Source of the DNA: Phytophthora quininea
Taxonomy: Eukaryota; Oomycota; Peronosporomycetes; Peronosporales; Peronosporaceae
Assembly (NCBI GenBank): GCA_011947345.1
Contig: JAAVTG010000581.1
Location: forward strand, 310,001-374,000
Length of the DNA stretch: 64,000 nt
Reading direction: 5' to 3'
In this document: positions 12,401-22,435 of the stretch, piece by piece
How positions within the stretch are numbered: position 1 is the first letter of the stretch
Layout of the letters: every line of letters starts with the position of its first letter
Position numbers and translations under genes: made by a program
The notes under the pieces: model-generated
Told to the model about the DNA's origin: nothing
Databases searched by the model: none
The model's input: only the letters and a program-made list of their open reading frames with translations

Positions 12401-15400
12401 GTCAGTGCGCAAAGTGCCTCTGTTTGTCGACGCCCAGAACGAGCGCCTGCTGTACGAACTCACGGGATTATTCCGAAGACAACTTTTCCAACGCGGGGAT
12501 CCATTCTTTGCTGAAGGAACGCTGTGTGAAGAAATGTACGTCATGGTGAACGGAAGAGCCAACATTTTCAGCAAGCGGTTGGGATCGCTACCCATCGGTG
12601 CTCTCTCGGCAGGCGATTCCTTTGGCGTGTGTGAATTGCTGCTTCAGAAAAGTTTCTCCACCATCGTGATCGCGGCCACAGTGGTGGACGTCTCCGTTAT
12701 CACCAACGCCGCTTTCGTCGCCACGATCGAGCGAAGCTTCCCAGCCGAGGTGGAGACGTTGCGGATGCAGGCCGCCCAGCAGCACATCTACGATACGCTG
12801 ACCCTCGAGGCCGTCATTGACAACATCAAATCGAGATCGACGCTGGCCAAGTTTACGGAAAAGTGCACCAGCATGTTCGAGGAGAAGGAGAACTGGGCAC
12901 ACGAGCGCAACAAGATGCGGATGCGTCTGTACTGGGACCTGATCATTCTGGTGTTGGACATTTTCAATGCCTTTCAAGTCACGTTCCGCATCGGCTTCCT
13001 GCACCACCCGTCGAGCAAAACTCGGCTTGGGCTTGTGATCTCTGACTTTGTGGGTGATGCCTTACTGCTGGCGGATATTTACCTCAAGTTCTACTACTTC
13101 GAATGCGAGGAAGTCGGGCTGAGGAACTTAATTTCCAGGGAAGAACGAAGTACCACCTACACGGGGCACGAGCTGCGAGACGATTTACTGAGTAGTTTGC
13201 CGTTCTACTACGTCGGAAACAATTTCCTGGCCATGAGTTTGTGCCGACTACCGAGACTGCTCCGGTTGCACCAGGTGTCGGAGATGATGGACTCGCTTAT
13301 CATTCGTCTGCAGCAGCGGTTTTCGGCGCTTGGCCACATCTCGGCGTACTTGAGCCCCATCAAACTCGTTTTGATTTTACTGTTTGCAGGCCACTTCGCT
13401 GCGTGCATCTTCTACCTCATCTGCCACACGGACCACAACCCGAAGAGCTGGACGCACCACGACCCGATTGTCCATATGGAGCACGAATCGGTTGGTGTGC
13501 TCTACCTTCGAGCTTTCTACTGGGCTCTCACCACGGTACGTCGAGTGTTTTTCGGGACTCTTAATCGATGGCGTTTGTTTGACTGATTGCTTGCTTGTGC
13601 TTTTCTTCAGCTGACGTTGGTGGGGTCCAGGGAAATCGTCCCTTTGGGAGTCCCCGGTACAATTTGGGCCACGTTCACGTGCTTGTGCTGTGCGTTCATC
13701 GTCGGCCACATCGTTGGCGAGCTGTCCGAGCTCATTTTGGAATTGGATAAAACTAAGAAGGAACTCAAGGAGCGAGTCGAGTTTCGACCAGTTTGCGAGG
13801 GACCACAGCTTACCTGCGAGTATCCGCACTCGAGTGCTGCACTACCTCAAATTTCAGCACTCGTACGTCAAAGGGATGGATATCTACGAGACCTTCAGCG
13901 ACCTGTCGCCCAATCTGCAAGTGCAGCTCATGATGGACTTACACGGAGCCACGCTGAAGAACTTGTGCATTGCACCTTTCCTAAACAAGACGCAGATCAA
14001 TGGGATGGCGGTGCGCCTCAAGTCCGAGCTCTACATCCCGGGCGACACCATTATTGTGGAAGGAGATCTGGGCCACAAGTTGTTCATTGTGAAAGGAGGC
14101 ACTGGGATGGTGCTCTGGAAGTCGACGGGTACTGCAGTGGCCACTCTCACTGCAGGAAGTCTCTTTGGCGAAGTTGCCTTCTTTCTGCGAGGGCAGAGGC
14201 GAATTGCTTCGGTCCAAGCCACAACCTGCAGCGAGTTACTAGTCCTCGGTCGACGTGCTTGGGAAGAACTACTGGCTGTAAGCCCACGAGATGAGGCCGA
14301 AGCCACCGAGCGATCCCTGGTGCAGTGGGTCCAGTATTGCCTCAAGGGCTACAACATCATGACAGTGGAGATCGTGAAAGACATCAAGTCAGGAATCAGC
14401 GACACCGGGTCGAAGCCTTTGCCGATCGAAAAACTCCGAGAGCTTAAAGACATCAACTTGCTATCGGGGACATCGATCCGAGATTTGTTCAAGCAGAACT
14501 CGTCGTCTTCGCTTGAAGAGAGGAAAATTCGACAACTGCTCAAGAAAACCGCTGGCTACGGAGTTGCTGCAGCCCGACCGGAATCCACTGCGTCGCCGAG
14601 TGTTTTGGTCGTGCTCTTCCACTGGATCCGAAGCAATTTGTCCATCGGAGGCAGGAACGCAGCAAAGCACACTAGGATTTACGCCGACACCAGCGGCGAG
14701 AGCTATCCGTTCAAGTATGACGAAGGGAGCCGGTCGGTAACGATGGCGTCCTTCCCCAGCACCAGCCGTCGAGATCGTCTTCATATGCCGTGGAGTTCGC
14801 GAAAGGAGTCGTCAGGACAGCAGCCGCTGACGCTTTTGAAGATGAAATCATTCAAGAATGGCACCACCGTGCAGATCAACCCCGTCAGTCGCAGTATGCG
14901 CGAGTACTATCGGGACGACCAACTTGCCGAGATGGAGGACGAATGCTGGCGTCGCTACAAGGTGTCGCTCTTCATGGCAGAAGCATTTGCGGGCGAAGCT
15001 GTGGCGCCGTCCAAGACAGCGCAGGCACCCACACCATTGCAGCAATTGGCCCCGCAGCCTCCTCAAACTCCCAGCACTACTTCCTCCACAGGAACGGCCA
15101 GAACCGAAGACGATAATTCAAAATCCTCACCGGCTGCGAGAAATATCCGGGTGTCCAGGAAAACATTCTGTGGCGCTACGATGCCTGGAGCAAGTCCGCA
15201 ACGCACGACCCGGACGATGATAACGACGGATGGAATGCGATTCCTCGCCAATTATGAGTCAAGCAATCGTCCGAACGAACGTGGACTCGGTCAGAGGCGT
15301 GTTGGACGAGGAAGTATCGGCCATACAAGCAACAATCGAAGCGGAGTTCACGAGTCTTTCCGTGGACGGCCGACGCCTTCGGGGGCAGCTCGTGCTCATC

Positions 15401-17450
15401 GACGACAGCGCAAACTGAAGCGCAGTCAATCACTGCCTCTCTTCGACAGACACTTCACCTACATCATCCGAGAAGAGCTCCAAGAATCCAATGCGAAGGA
15501 ATTGGAGACTAAACTGAGCCTGGGGTTCGAGTTACTGCAACGGTGTCGACAGCCAGAGTTTTCATCACTTTTTCGCGTTTACTTGGCCTGTGTGAAGCGC
15601 AAGGAGCGGTGGAAACAGTGGATGGAGCAGCAGAAAGCTCGACTGCCGTGGAATAGCGATTTGAACTCGGCCCGATCAGATTCCACCCAGTCGCCGAGAA
15701 ATCGAGCCATCTCGTTTTTCCAGGAGGTTGAGAACGTCAACGTTGTCACTGCGTCCTCCAGTTCGCTAACATCCGAGTCGGGCAGCAAAGCCGAAGAGTT
15801 TGTAAACTTCCTGTCGCGCTGTTACCGAGTGTGGGAGTGGATCATCGTTTTCGTGGGCTTGTTCTACGCTGTGGTGATCCCGTTCTTCGTGTGCTTCGCT
15901 TCCAACATGGTCACCCCACCCGATGCACACGACTCGACCTAACGCACTGGAAGCGCATCGTTCTGCTGGTAGACTTGATTTGCATCGCGGATCTCGCGCT
16001 CAAGCATTCGGCCTTTCGAGGCGTCCTCGAACTGAGCGCTGGAGGGGCATCGACGTCCCTACTGTCGGCCGGACTGTCAATTCCACCCGCCACGTTTCGC
16101 ACTCGTCCGAACGATCCAAATCGCTGCCATCAGTCCCATCGCAAACAAATGAGGCGAAGGATAAACCGGTTCGGTTTGCGCTGAGGTGGCATGTCGATAC
16201 AAAGTTTTGGGTGGAAGTCGTTGCCTGCTTGCCTCTAGACCTGCTGATCCAGATCCCACCACTGTCGACCTCTTTCCTCGTGGAGTATCTCTGGTTCTAT
16301 ATGGCGCTGCTGCAGCTCAACAAATTGCCGATCGCCCTGGAGGCCATTGAAGCCAGCGAGCGACTGACGCAGTTCCTGTCCGCCGACCTTGGCTTGCCGC
16401 TTGACGAGAGTCGACTGCGCTTCCTCCGAACGCTATGCGTCTACGTGCTGTCGGGGCACTGGATCGCCTGCGTGTGGTTCCGCGTGGGCATGTACGCCTA
16501 CGACTTCTACGGAGATTCCTGGCTGTCGACCTACAAGATGCTGCCGGTCGACGGCTTTGGCACGCTGGACGAGGTGCCAACGTCACGGCGCTACGTTCGC
16601 TCGCTGCACTTTGCCATCGGCTCCATCACCACCGTCTTCTATGGAGACGTTGTGAGCATGAACGTGATCGAGACAGTGGTGGAAATCGCCTTCATCGTGG
16701 TGTGCATCTTGATCTTCGGCGTGCTCGTGGGGCCCAGGGCGAGCTCATCGAGTCCAACTACAAGCACAAGATGCTGTTCGAGCAGAGCCTCCTGGAGCTC
16801 TACCACTTCCTCAAGAACAACGACGTGCCCCGCGACGTCCGCCACCGACTTCGGCTGTACTATACCAACACGTGGCTCAAATATCACGGGCACGACGACC
16901 TCGAAGGCGTGCGCGGACTCTCGTCGCTGCTGGTGGAGGACATTGCGCAGTACACGCTGCGGGACTTTGCCAACAAGGTGTCGATCCTCAAGAGCTGCGA
17001 CGAGAGCTTCCTGCGGTCGCTGCTGACGTGCCTCACGCACATCATCTGCTCGGACGCCGAGTCGGTGGTGCGTAAGGGGGACGTGGATCGCAGTATGTAT
17101 TTTATCGCCCGCGGAAAGGTGCTGGTGTCGGGCCCAGGATTCGAGCTGGTTAAGCACGAGGGCGACTTCTTTGGGGAGCTATCGCTGCTCTACGGCATCC
17201 CCGCTCGGCCACCTGCTCGTCGCTTGGGGTGTCGCTGCTGTACGTGCTCGAGTGGGAGACGTACGAGAAGCTGCTGGCCGACTACCCAGAGTACCGCGAG
17301 CAGAACCGCCGCGAGTGGGTCATCGTAAGCACAGTGCTCAAGAGAGGCGAGTCTCGCTTCCGCTCCATCATCGACATTGTGGCCAGGATGGAGAAGGCCA
17401 ACTGGGTCGTCGTGGACGAGATCATCCGCAAGGCCAAAAGTCTCAAATGA
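9423..17450 (+). CDS. Giant four-repeat CNG/HCN-type ion channel with four cyclic-nucleotide-binding domains
   Basis: About 2,650 residues. It contains four successive units of six-segment channel plus C-linker plus cNMP-binding domain. Unit 1: S1 at 9555, arginine/lysine-rich S4 (R-I-L-K-L-L-R-L-Y-R) at 10030-10075, filter at 10439, cNMP domain at 10846-11090. Unit 2: S1 at 11355, S4 at 11671-11740, filter T-T-V-G-Y-G-D-I at 12064, cNMP domain at 12400-12740. Unit 3: S1 at 12921, S4 at 13225-13290, filter at 13611, cNMP domain at 13972-14280 (F-G-E-V-A-F-F). A hydrophilic linker of about 500 residues follows. Unit 4: S1 at 15829, filter at 16628, cNMP domain at 16978-17290 (F-F-G-E-L-S-L-L-Y-G-I-P). 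Intron 13537-13610 (GTACGT...TTCAG) is clear. Single-base frame breaks near 9550, 10453, 12320, 13789, 15938, 16050, 16730 and 17200 mostly sit in homopolymers. Start chosen at 9423 because the basic N-tail leads into S1. A single polypeptide is inferred from overlapping frames and could still be two genes. Confidence 0.82.
13537..13610 (+). other. Intron inside pore of channel unit 3
   Basis: GTACGT donor at 13537 and TTTTCTTCAG acceptor ending at 13610, 74 bp. Joining the flanks gives A-L-T-T / L-T-L-V-G-S, so the intron falls directly before the selectivity-filter codons. Reading through it would hit a TGA near 13584. Confidence 0.85.
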
Positions 17451-17654
17451 AAAGGCAACGTTTTTGACAAGCACGCAAACACTTCAATGTGGTGACGCAG
17501 AGCGTGTCACGGATGTAGCCATGTGTGTCTTACAAATCCCCATATTCCACTTATCTCCGATGTTTGCTGGCGTCCAATCGCAGCTGTTTACGCTGCTGAT
17601 ACGGACCGCCAAACAACTGGATCTGCATTTGTCCACCTGACCCCTTTGCTCGCC

Positions 17655-18833
17655 ATGCTCCGCCCGTCCGCCCTCGCGCTGCGCCGCTGCTTCTCGACCG
17701 CGTCGGCGCTCAAGAAGACGCCTCTGTTCGACCTGCACGTGGCACTAGGCGGCAAGATGGTGCCGTTCGCAGGCTACTCGATGCCCGTGCAGTACCCCGC
17801 GGGCGTGTTGCAGAGCCACTTACACCCGCGAGCAGGGCAAGGCCTCGCTCTTTGACGTCTCCCACATGGGCCAGCTGCGCATCACTGGACAGGACCGCCT
17901 GCGCTTCCTGGAGAGCGTCGTGGTGGGAGATCTGCAGGCGCTGGACGCTGGGGAGGCCAAGCTCAGTCTCATCACCAACGACCAGGGCGGCATCATCGAC
18001 GACTGCGTCGTCTCCCGCTACGACGACCATCTGTACGTGGTGGTGAACGCCGGCAACCAGGACGTGGATCTTAAGCACATGCACCAGCTGCTGGACGCCT
18101 TCAAAGGCGACGCGGCCATCGAGAGGATCGAGGACCGTGCTCTGGTGGCGCTGCAGGGACCCGGAGCGGTGGATGTCGTGGAGACGCTGGCCCCCAGGTG
18201 GATCTCAAGAGCCTCGAGTTCATGCACGGCGTCTTCACGCCGCTGAAGCTTCACGACGGCAAGACGGTGGACGTCATCTTGACTCGCTGCGGGTACACCG
18301 GAGAGGACGGCTTTGAGATCTCGGTGCTCAGCAAGGAGGCCGAGACGTTCGCGCGCGTTGCTGCAGGACGAGAGAGTGCTGGAGGCAGGACTGGGAGCGC
18401 GCGACAGTCTGCGTCTGGAGGCCGGACTGTGTCTGCACGGACACGACATTACGGACGAGATCACGCCGATCGAGGCCACGCTCGCCTGGACGATCGGAAA
18501 GCGTCGTCGCGAGGAAGGAGGCTTCCCTGGCCACTCGATCATCATGGACCAGCTCACGAACAAGACGACCACCAAGAAGCGTGTGGGCTTTGTGGTCGAA
18601 GGGGCGGCTGCCCGTGAAGGCGCCGAGCTCTACGACGCGGACGACAACGTCGTGGGTCACGTGACCAGCGGCACCTTCAGCCCGTCCTTGAAGAAGCTAT
18701 TGGCATGGCCTACGTCAACAAGAGCGCCGGTAAGGTCGGCACGGAGCTGTTCGTGAAGGCCCGCAAGAAATCGCAGAAGGCCACCATCGCCAAGATGCCT
18801 TTCGTGCCGGCTCGGTACTACAAGAAGGAGTAG
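17655..18833 (+). CDS. gcvT: Aminomethyltransferase, glycine cleavage system T protein (mitochondrial)
   Basis: About 390 residues, the normal size for T protein. The enzyme transfers the aminomethyl-derived one-carbon unit from H protein to tetrahydrofolate, releasing ammonia, in the mitochondrial matrix. The start at 17655 gives an arginine/serine presequence (M-L-R-P-S-A-L-A-L-R-R-C-F-S). Family motifs follow: P-F-A-G-Y-S-M-P-V-Q-Y, S-L-F-D-V-S-H-M-G-Q near 17850, N-D-Q-G-G-I-I-D-D near 17975, C-G-Y-T-G-E-D-G-F-E near 18290, and L-R-L-E-A-G-L near 18410. The end is basic (K-A-R-K-K-S-Q-K, then ARYYKKE). Frame breaks near 17820, 18195, 18362 and 18703 are single-base. Conservation on both sides argues for sequence error over decay, though four in 1.2 kb is a lot. 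It lies 204 bp after the channel gene on the same strand. Confidence 0.88.
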
Positions 18834-18983
18834 ACGGACGTTGGTGCCAGCCCCAAGAGTAGGAAGCAGCTAAACCTTAACAGTTCCTTCCTCAATCCTT
18901 TGGTGTTCGATAGCATAGTAGTAGTATTGCCATTGGACTCCATGGCAACGGAGTTAATGAAAAAAGTCTACGGCGCGCAGCTC

Positions 18984-20042
18984 TACAATAAAATGAACTT
19001 GAGGCTGAGCTGTTTGCTGCCGCGCGTGAGTGCGGACGCAGCTTTCGTGTCTTGCGGGTCCATTCCGAGCTCTGCGAACGGCGAAATGAGAGCCCCATCC
19101 AGCACTGTGGCCACGTCCTCGGCACTCCGCAGCAATCGAAAAAAGCACCGGCAAAATCCACGTAGTACTCCACTTTCGTCACCTTGGCACAGGCGTCAAA
19201 CTGGAACACGGCAGTGAAATCCGGCTCAATGGTCTGCCCCACAATCCGCTGCACGAGGTCATCGTGGTTCCTCAAAATGTTCGGGTATACCAGCATCAGC
19301 GTGTCTCGCGAGATCCGCAAGCTCAAACTTGCCTGTGCTTCGACGATCCAGTCCGTCGCGTCTTCCTTCACCTGTCCATCGATTTGTTGTGTTGGAGCGT
19401 GCAAAACTCTCACCCCTTTGCGCCTCAACTCGAACAGCGCATGATACGACGAGTAGCGCTTCAGCTGCAGCAGCAGTGCGTTCGCCCCGTCGCTTCTGGA
19501 CCCTTGAGAAACCAAGTCGGGGAGCTCACCAGCCGCACAAAACTCTCTTGGAGCTCGCTCGTTTCCGACGACTGCAGCGCAAATCCAGCCCGAAACACTT
19601 GGAAAAGTTCTCCACCACCAGCAGCGGTCTGGGGTCACTCCAGGGCGTTGCAGAGAATCCATTCGCTGGTGCGTTGCAGTAGCTGCGGAGGAAGTCTCGG
19701 TAGTTGGCCAGGTCCTGCAAATTGCCCGTGAGCCCTTCGGTCTCGAGCGACAGCGTGCTGATGAGCCCCTCTGACGCGCCCGGTACCGCCGCTGGTTCAG
19801 TTTGCACTGCACTTTGCGCCTCGCTCGACGCTGCTCCTCGTCGTGCAGCAGCTTTTGCGGCCGCGCTTGGGCTTGGGCGGCGGCTCGGCGGCAGTGTCCG
19901 CGGTCTCCTCGGTTTTGTTCTGCTTGTTCTTTTGCTTGGCCTTGGCCTTGCCCGGAGCTTTGGGCGGTTGGGCGGCGCCTGGGTCTGCGGGCAGGCGGAC
20001 GGGCGCCTTCTCCTCCTGCATGGCCAGCGCCAGCGTGGGCAT
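18984..20042 (-). CDS. bZIP transcription factor (oomycete type)
   Basis: A nuclear DNA-binding regulator, inferred from a basic region C-K-L-N-Q-R-R-Y-R-A-R-Q-R (near 19780-19815), which matches the N-x7-R signature of bZIP proteins in the Tyr-containing form common in oomycetes. A leucine-heptad stretch follows directly (L-I-S-T-L...L-T-G-N-L-Q-D-L, near 19690-19760). The N-terminal 60 residues are Lys/Ala/Pro rich and probably disordered. The C-terminal half, with L-L-L-Q-L-K-R-Y-S-S-Y-H and Y-Y-V-D-F-A-G-A-F-F, looks like the conserved ligand- or partner-binding region seen after many oomycete bZIPs. Frame breaks near 19850 (AAAA run), 19755, 19560 and 19145 must be bridged. The C-terminal reading ends at 18984. 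Start at 20042 gives M-P-T-L-A-L-A-M-Q-E-E. Target genes cannot be inferred. Confidence 0.72.
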
Positions 20043-20586
20043 GGGCGCGGGAAATGGTCCTCTGCAGGCGACCAGGACGGAGGAAGACGGGCGAATTTCC
20101 GATCACTCACCCGAAACGGCAGGGGTCGGAGCAAACTGTCCCTATTGCATACAAAATTAACATATGAGGCAACTCAAAGCGGACGCAACTCATCCATACA
20201 GATTATGAGCCCGCTGCTCATCCCCTTTTCTGAACCGATTCCGGTTTTCAGCCAATCCGATCTCGTTAATACGATGACGCAGGGCATGTCATCTCCCCTA
20301 ACCCTCCACCAGTCACAACTGACTAATGCAAGCGTCCGCGAGTTGTGCTCTTTGCCGGTGCTGACCTTGCAGACTGATGGCCGCGCACGTGTCTCCGTGG
20401 CCAGGAAAGCCGCTGAGCTTTGGCGCGTTTGCATTGCCCGCAACAGTGAGTGAAGGAATGAACAGCTCTAAAAATAGAACAAGCGAAAGAATATTGATAG
20501 TCGCTTGCAGAATCGATTAATGACATATGGCAGGCAATATGCTCACACAATATTGTGTACACAAAGTGGTCTCCACCACAAGACCG
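20043..20586. other. Intergenic region between divergent bZIP and MTRFR-like genes
   Basis: 544 bp separating two divergently transcribed genes, so it probably holds both promoters. No convincing coding frame continues through it and I see no RNA gene. Short open frames on both strands here lack any recognisable product. Confidence 0.4.
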
Positions 20587-21215
20587 ATGCTGCGGAGATT
20601 GCTGCTGCGCGCCCCGATCAGCTTCCGCCCTGCTTGCTTGCCGCTCAGCTTCTCGACAGCTTCAGATGCTGCCTACCTGTCCAAGCCAAAGCAGCGAACC
20701 GAGGTGGCTCTGAACGAGAGCGACCTGCAGGAATCCTTCGTCAAAGGCTCCGGTGCGCCCCTGTTCAAATTTTTTATAAACACTAGCAAAACTACTCACG
20801 CTCGTGCGCTGCCCCCAACGACAGGCAAGGGCGGCCAGAAGATCAACAAGGTGCGCAACTGCGTGCTGCTGACGCACCTTCCCACGGGGCTGCAAGTGCA
20901 GTGCCAGAAGACGCGCTCGCTGGACGGCAACCGCCGCGCGGCGCGGAAGCTGCTGCTGCAGAAGCTGGACGACCACGTGAACGGCGCGCTGAGCAAGAAC
21001 AGCCAGAAGATTGAGCGCTTGCGGCGCAAGAAGGCCAGCAAGAGGGCGAGGAGCAACAAAAATACAACAAGAGCAGTGCTGCTGAACAACAAGCAGAGGT
21101 GGAGGATGCAGAGGAAACGCAGGACGAAGAGGAAGGGTACGAGGATGACGAAGACGATGACGAGATTATCGACGTAGAGGAGCACAAATTCAAGGCCAAG
21201 AAGAAAGCCAAATGA
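20587..21215 (+). CDS. MTRFR-like mitochondrial class I release factor (GGQ domain)
   Basis: A small peptidyl-tRNA hydrolase with the catalytic loop G-K-G-G-Q-K-I-N-K and the following V-R-N-C-V-L-L-T-H-L-P-T-G-L strand, as in C12orf65/MTRFR proteins. These rescue stalled mitochondrial ribosomes and lack codon-recognition domains. The GGQ is reached only after removing intron 20753-20824 (GTGCGC...ACAG, 72 bp), which joins V-K-G-S-G to K-G-G-Q. Start at 20587 gives a mitochondrial presequence (M-L-R-R-L-L-L-R-A-P); an ATG at 20527 is also in frame. After the basic helix, one base missing from an A run near 21062 moves the true frame to an acidic tail (D-D-E-D-D-D-E-I-I-D) ending F-K-A-K-K-K-A-K at 21215. 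The lysine tail is typical of ribosome-binding members. Confidence 0.85.
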
Positions 21216-21236
21216 GAGAGGGTTTTTTTATGCGGT

Positions 21237-22350
21237 TCAAAAGGCGAGCGGGTCGTTCACGCTGGATGGAGCCCTGCAGCCGGTACTGCTGGTACTGCTG
21301 CTGCGAGATCCTTCAGGCGGCAGGTGAAACTTCTCGATCTTCACTTTTCGCCGCTCCCGCTTGACGCCGAAGCGCGTATTACTCGGGGCGTGGCAGGCCA
21401 GCGCGTGCAAGCGCGGCAACTTGCGCAACGTCAGCGAGCCCTGAAACTCCTCCAGTTCTTCTGGCAACAGATCTCGCGTACCAGCGAAGGTGTTTAGTGT
21501 CAGCACTGCGTCGCTTATGTGTCGAAGTTCATTGCCTAACGCAGCAGGGAAGGCGGACAGGACATCACTCCCCAATACTGCGAGACAAACGACGCCGTTG
21601 GATCGACTCAGCAACACTCGTAGCCTTCTGAAGAACCAAACCAGCGACGTCGTGTGTGTTTCGTCCGCAGCTCCGAACAGTGGCGACCCCAAGTCCATCA
21701 ACGCCACCCGCAGCACTGGATCGTCGCCGTCTTCCTTCAGACCCCGCACTACATCCTCAAGTTTCTCATAGAGGTGCTCGTACAGTGTGGCATCGCTTGT
21801 CATCGACTTGCGCTCCATCCAAATCAACGGGTCGATCGTGATCGGCGCATTGGCCGTCAGCATCTCTTTGTGCATCTTCCTGGACAAGTCAAAACTGTGA
21901 CAGAACCTCCGCTGCTGTTGCTTGTGCTTGTGGTCGTATTGCCGTACTGCCAGGCGATGGTCAGCTCTTTGTTGTCGTCTTGTTCTGAAGCTGCTGCTTG
22001 ACCTGCTTCTGCGCGAGACTCAACTCCAATGGCAGCTGCTCTCTGACAAATGCGTCGGCATCGGGAGCCACAACCGCGACGCGCTGCTTGCCGTCGGCCA
22101 CTGCTTCGGCCACAAAATACCGCAGCAAGTCAACGGCCAGCACCTGCGAGGCGCCAGCGCCAACGTCGACGCTCATATCGGAGCTCGGAGGCGTCTCCAG
22201 CAGGTTCAACGTGCGCAGCAGCAGCCCGCCTCCGAGAGCCAAGTCCAATTGAGAAAGCCCCGATGAGACCAGCGTTTGTCCATTGAGGAACGGCTTCGTG
22301 CCGCTGCGAGCGGGAGCGGCGGACGGGCCTTTGCGGCGGAAGCTTGACAT
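21237..22350 (-). CDS. ELP4: Elongator complex protein 4 (PAXNEB family)
   Basis: A RecA-like subunit of the Elp456 ring of Elongator, which is needed for wobble-uridine tRNA modification. The N-terminal part has G-T-K-P-F-L-N-G-Q-T-L-V-S-S-G, L-D-L-A-L-G-G-G-L-L-L-R-T-L-N-L-L-E, and V-L-A-V-D-L-L-R-Y-F-V-A-E. The middle holds the ELP4 signature region E-L-T-I-A-W-Q-Y near 21955 and F-C-H-S-F-D-L-S-R-K-M near 21900. The C-terminal half has L-R-V-A-L-M-D-L-G-S-P-L-F and H-A-L-A-C-H-A-P-S-N-T-R-F-G-V-K-R-E-R-R-K-V. Two frame breaks, near 21965 and 21910, separate the halves; they could be a short intron but no good splice pair is visible. Start at 22350 (M-S-S-F-R-R-K-G) was chosen over the ATG at 22371 because it matches the typical basic start. 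Its stop is 21 bp from that of the MTRFR-like gene. Confidence 0.88.
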
Positions 22351-22435
22351 GATGCACTGGAGCACCAGCACCGGCAGCTAATGCATATGCACTTCAATTC
22401 GGCATAAAGGCAACTTCAGTGGAGTACAGTATCTT

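Noticed and set aside
9423..17450. Calling the channel region several separate channel genes or pseudogenes
   Set aside because: The breaks are mostly single-base and in homopolymers, domain conservation resumes directly across each, and open frames overlap from one unit into the next.
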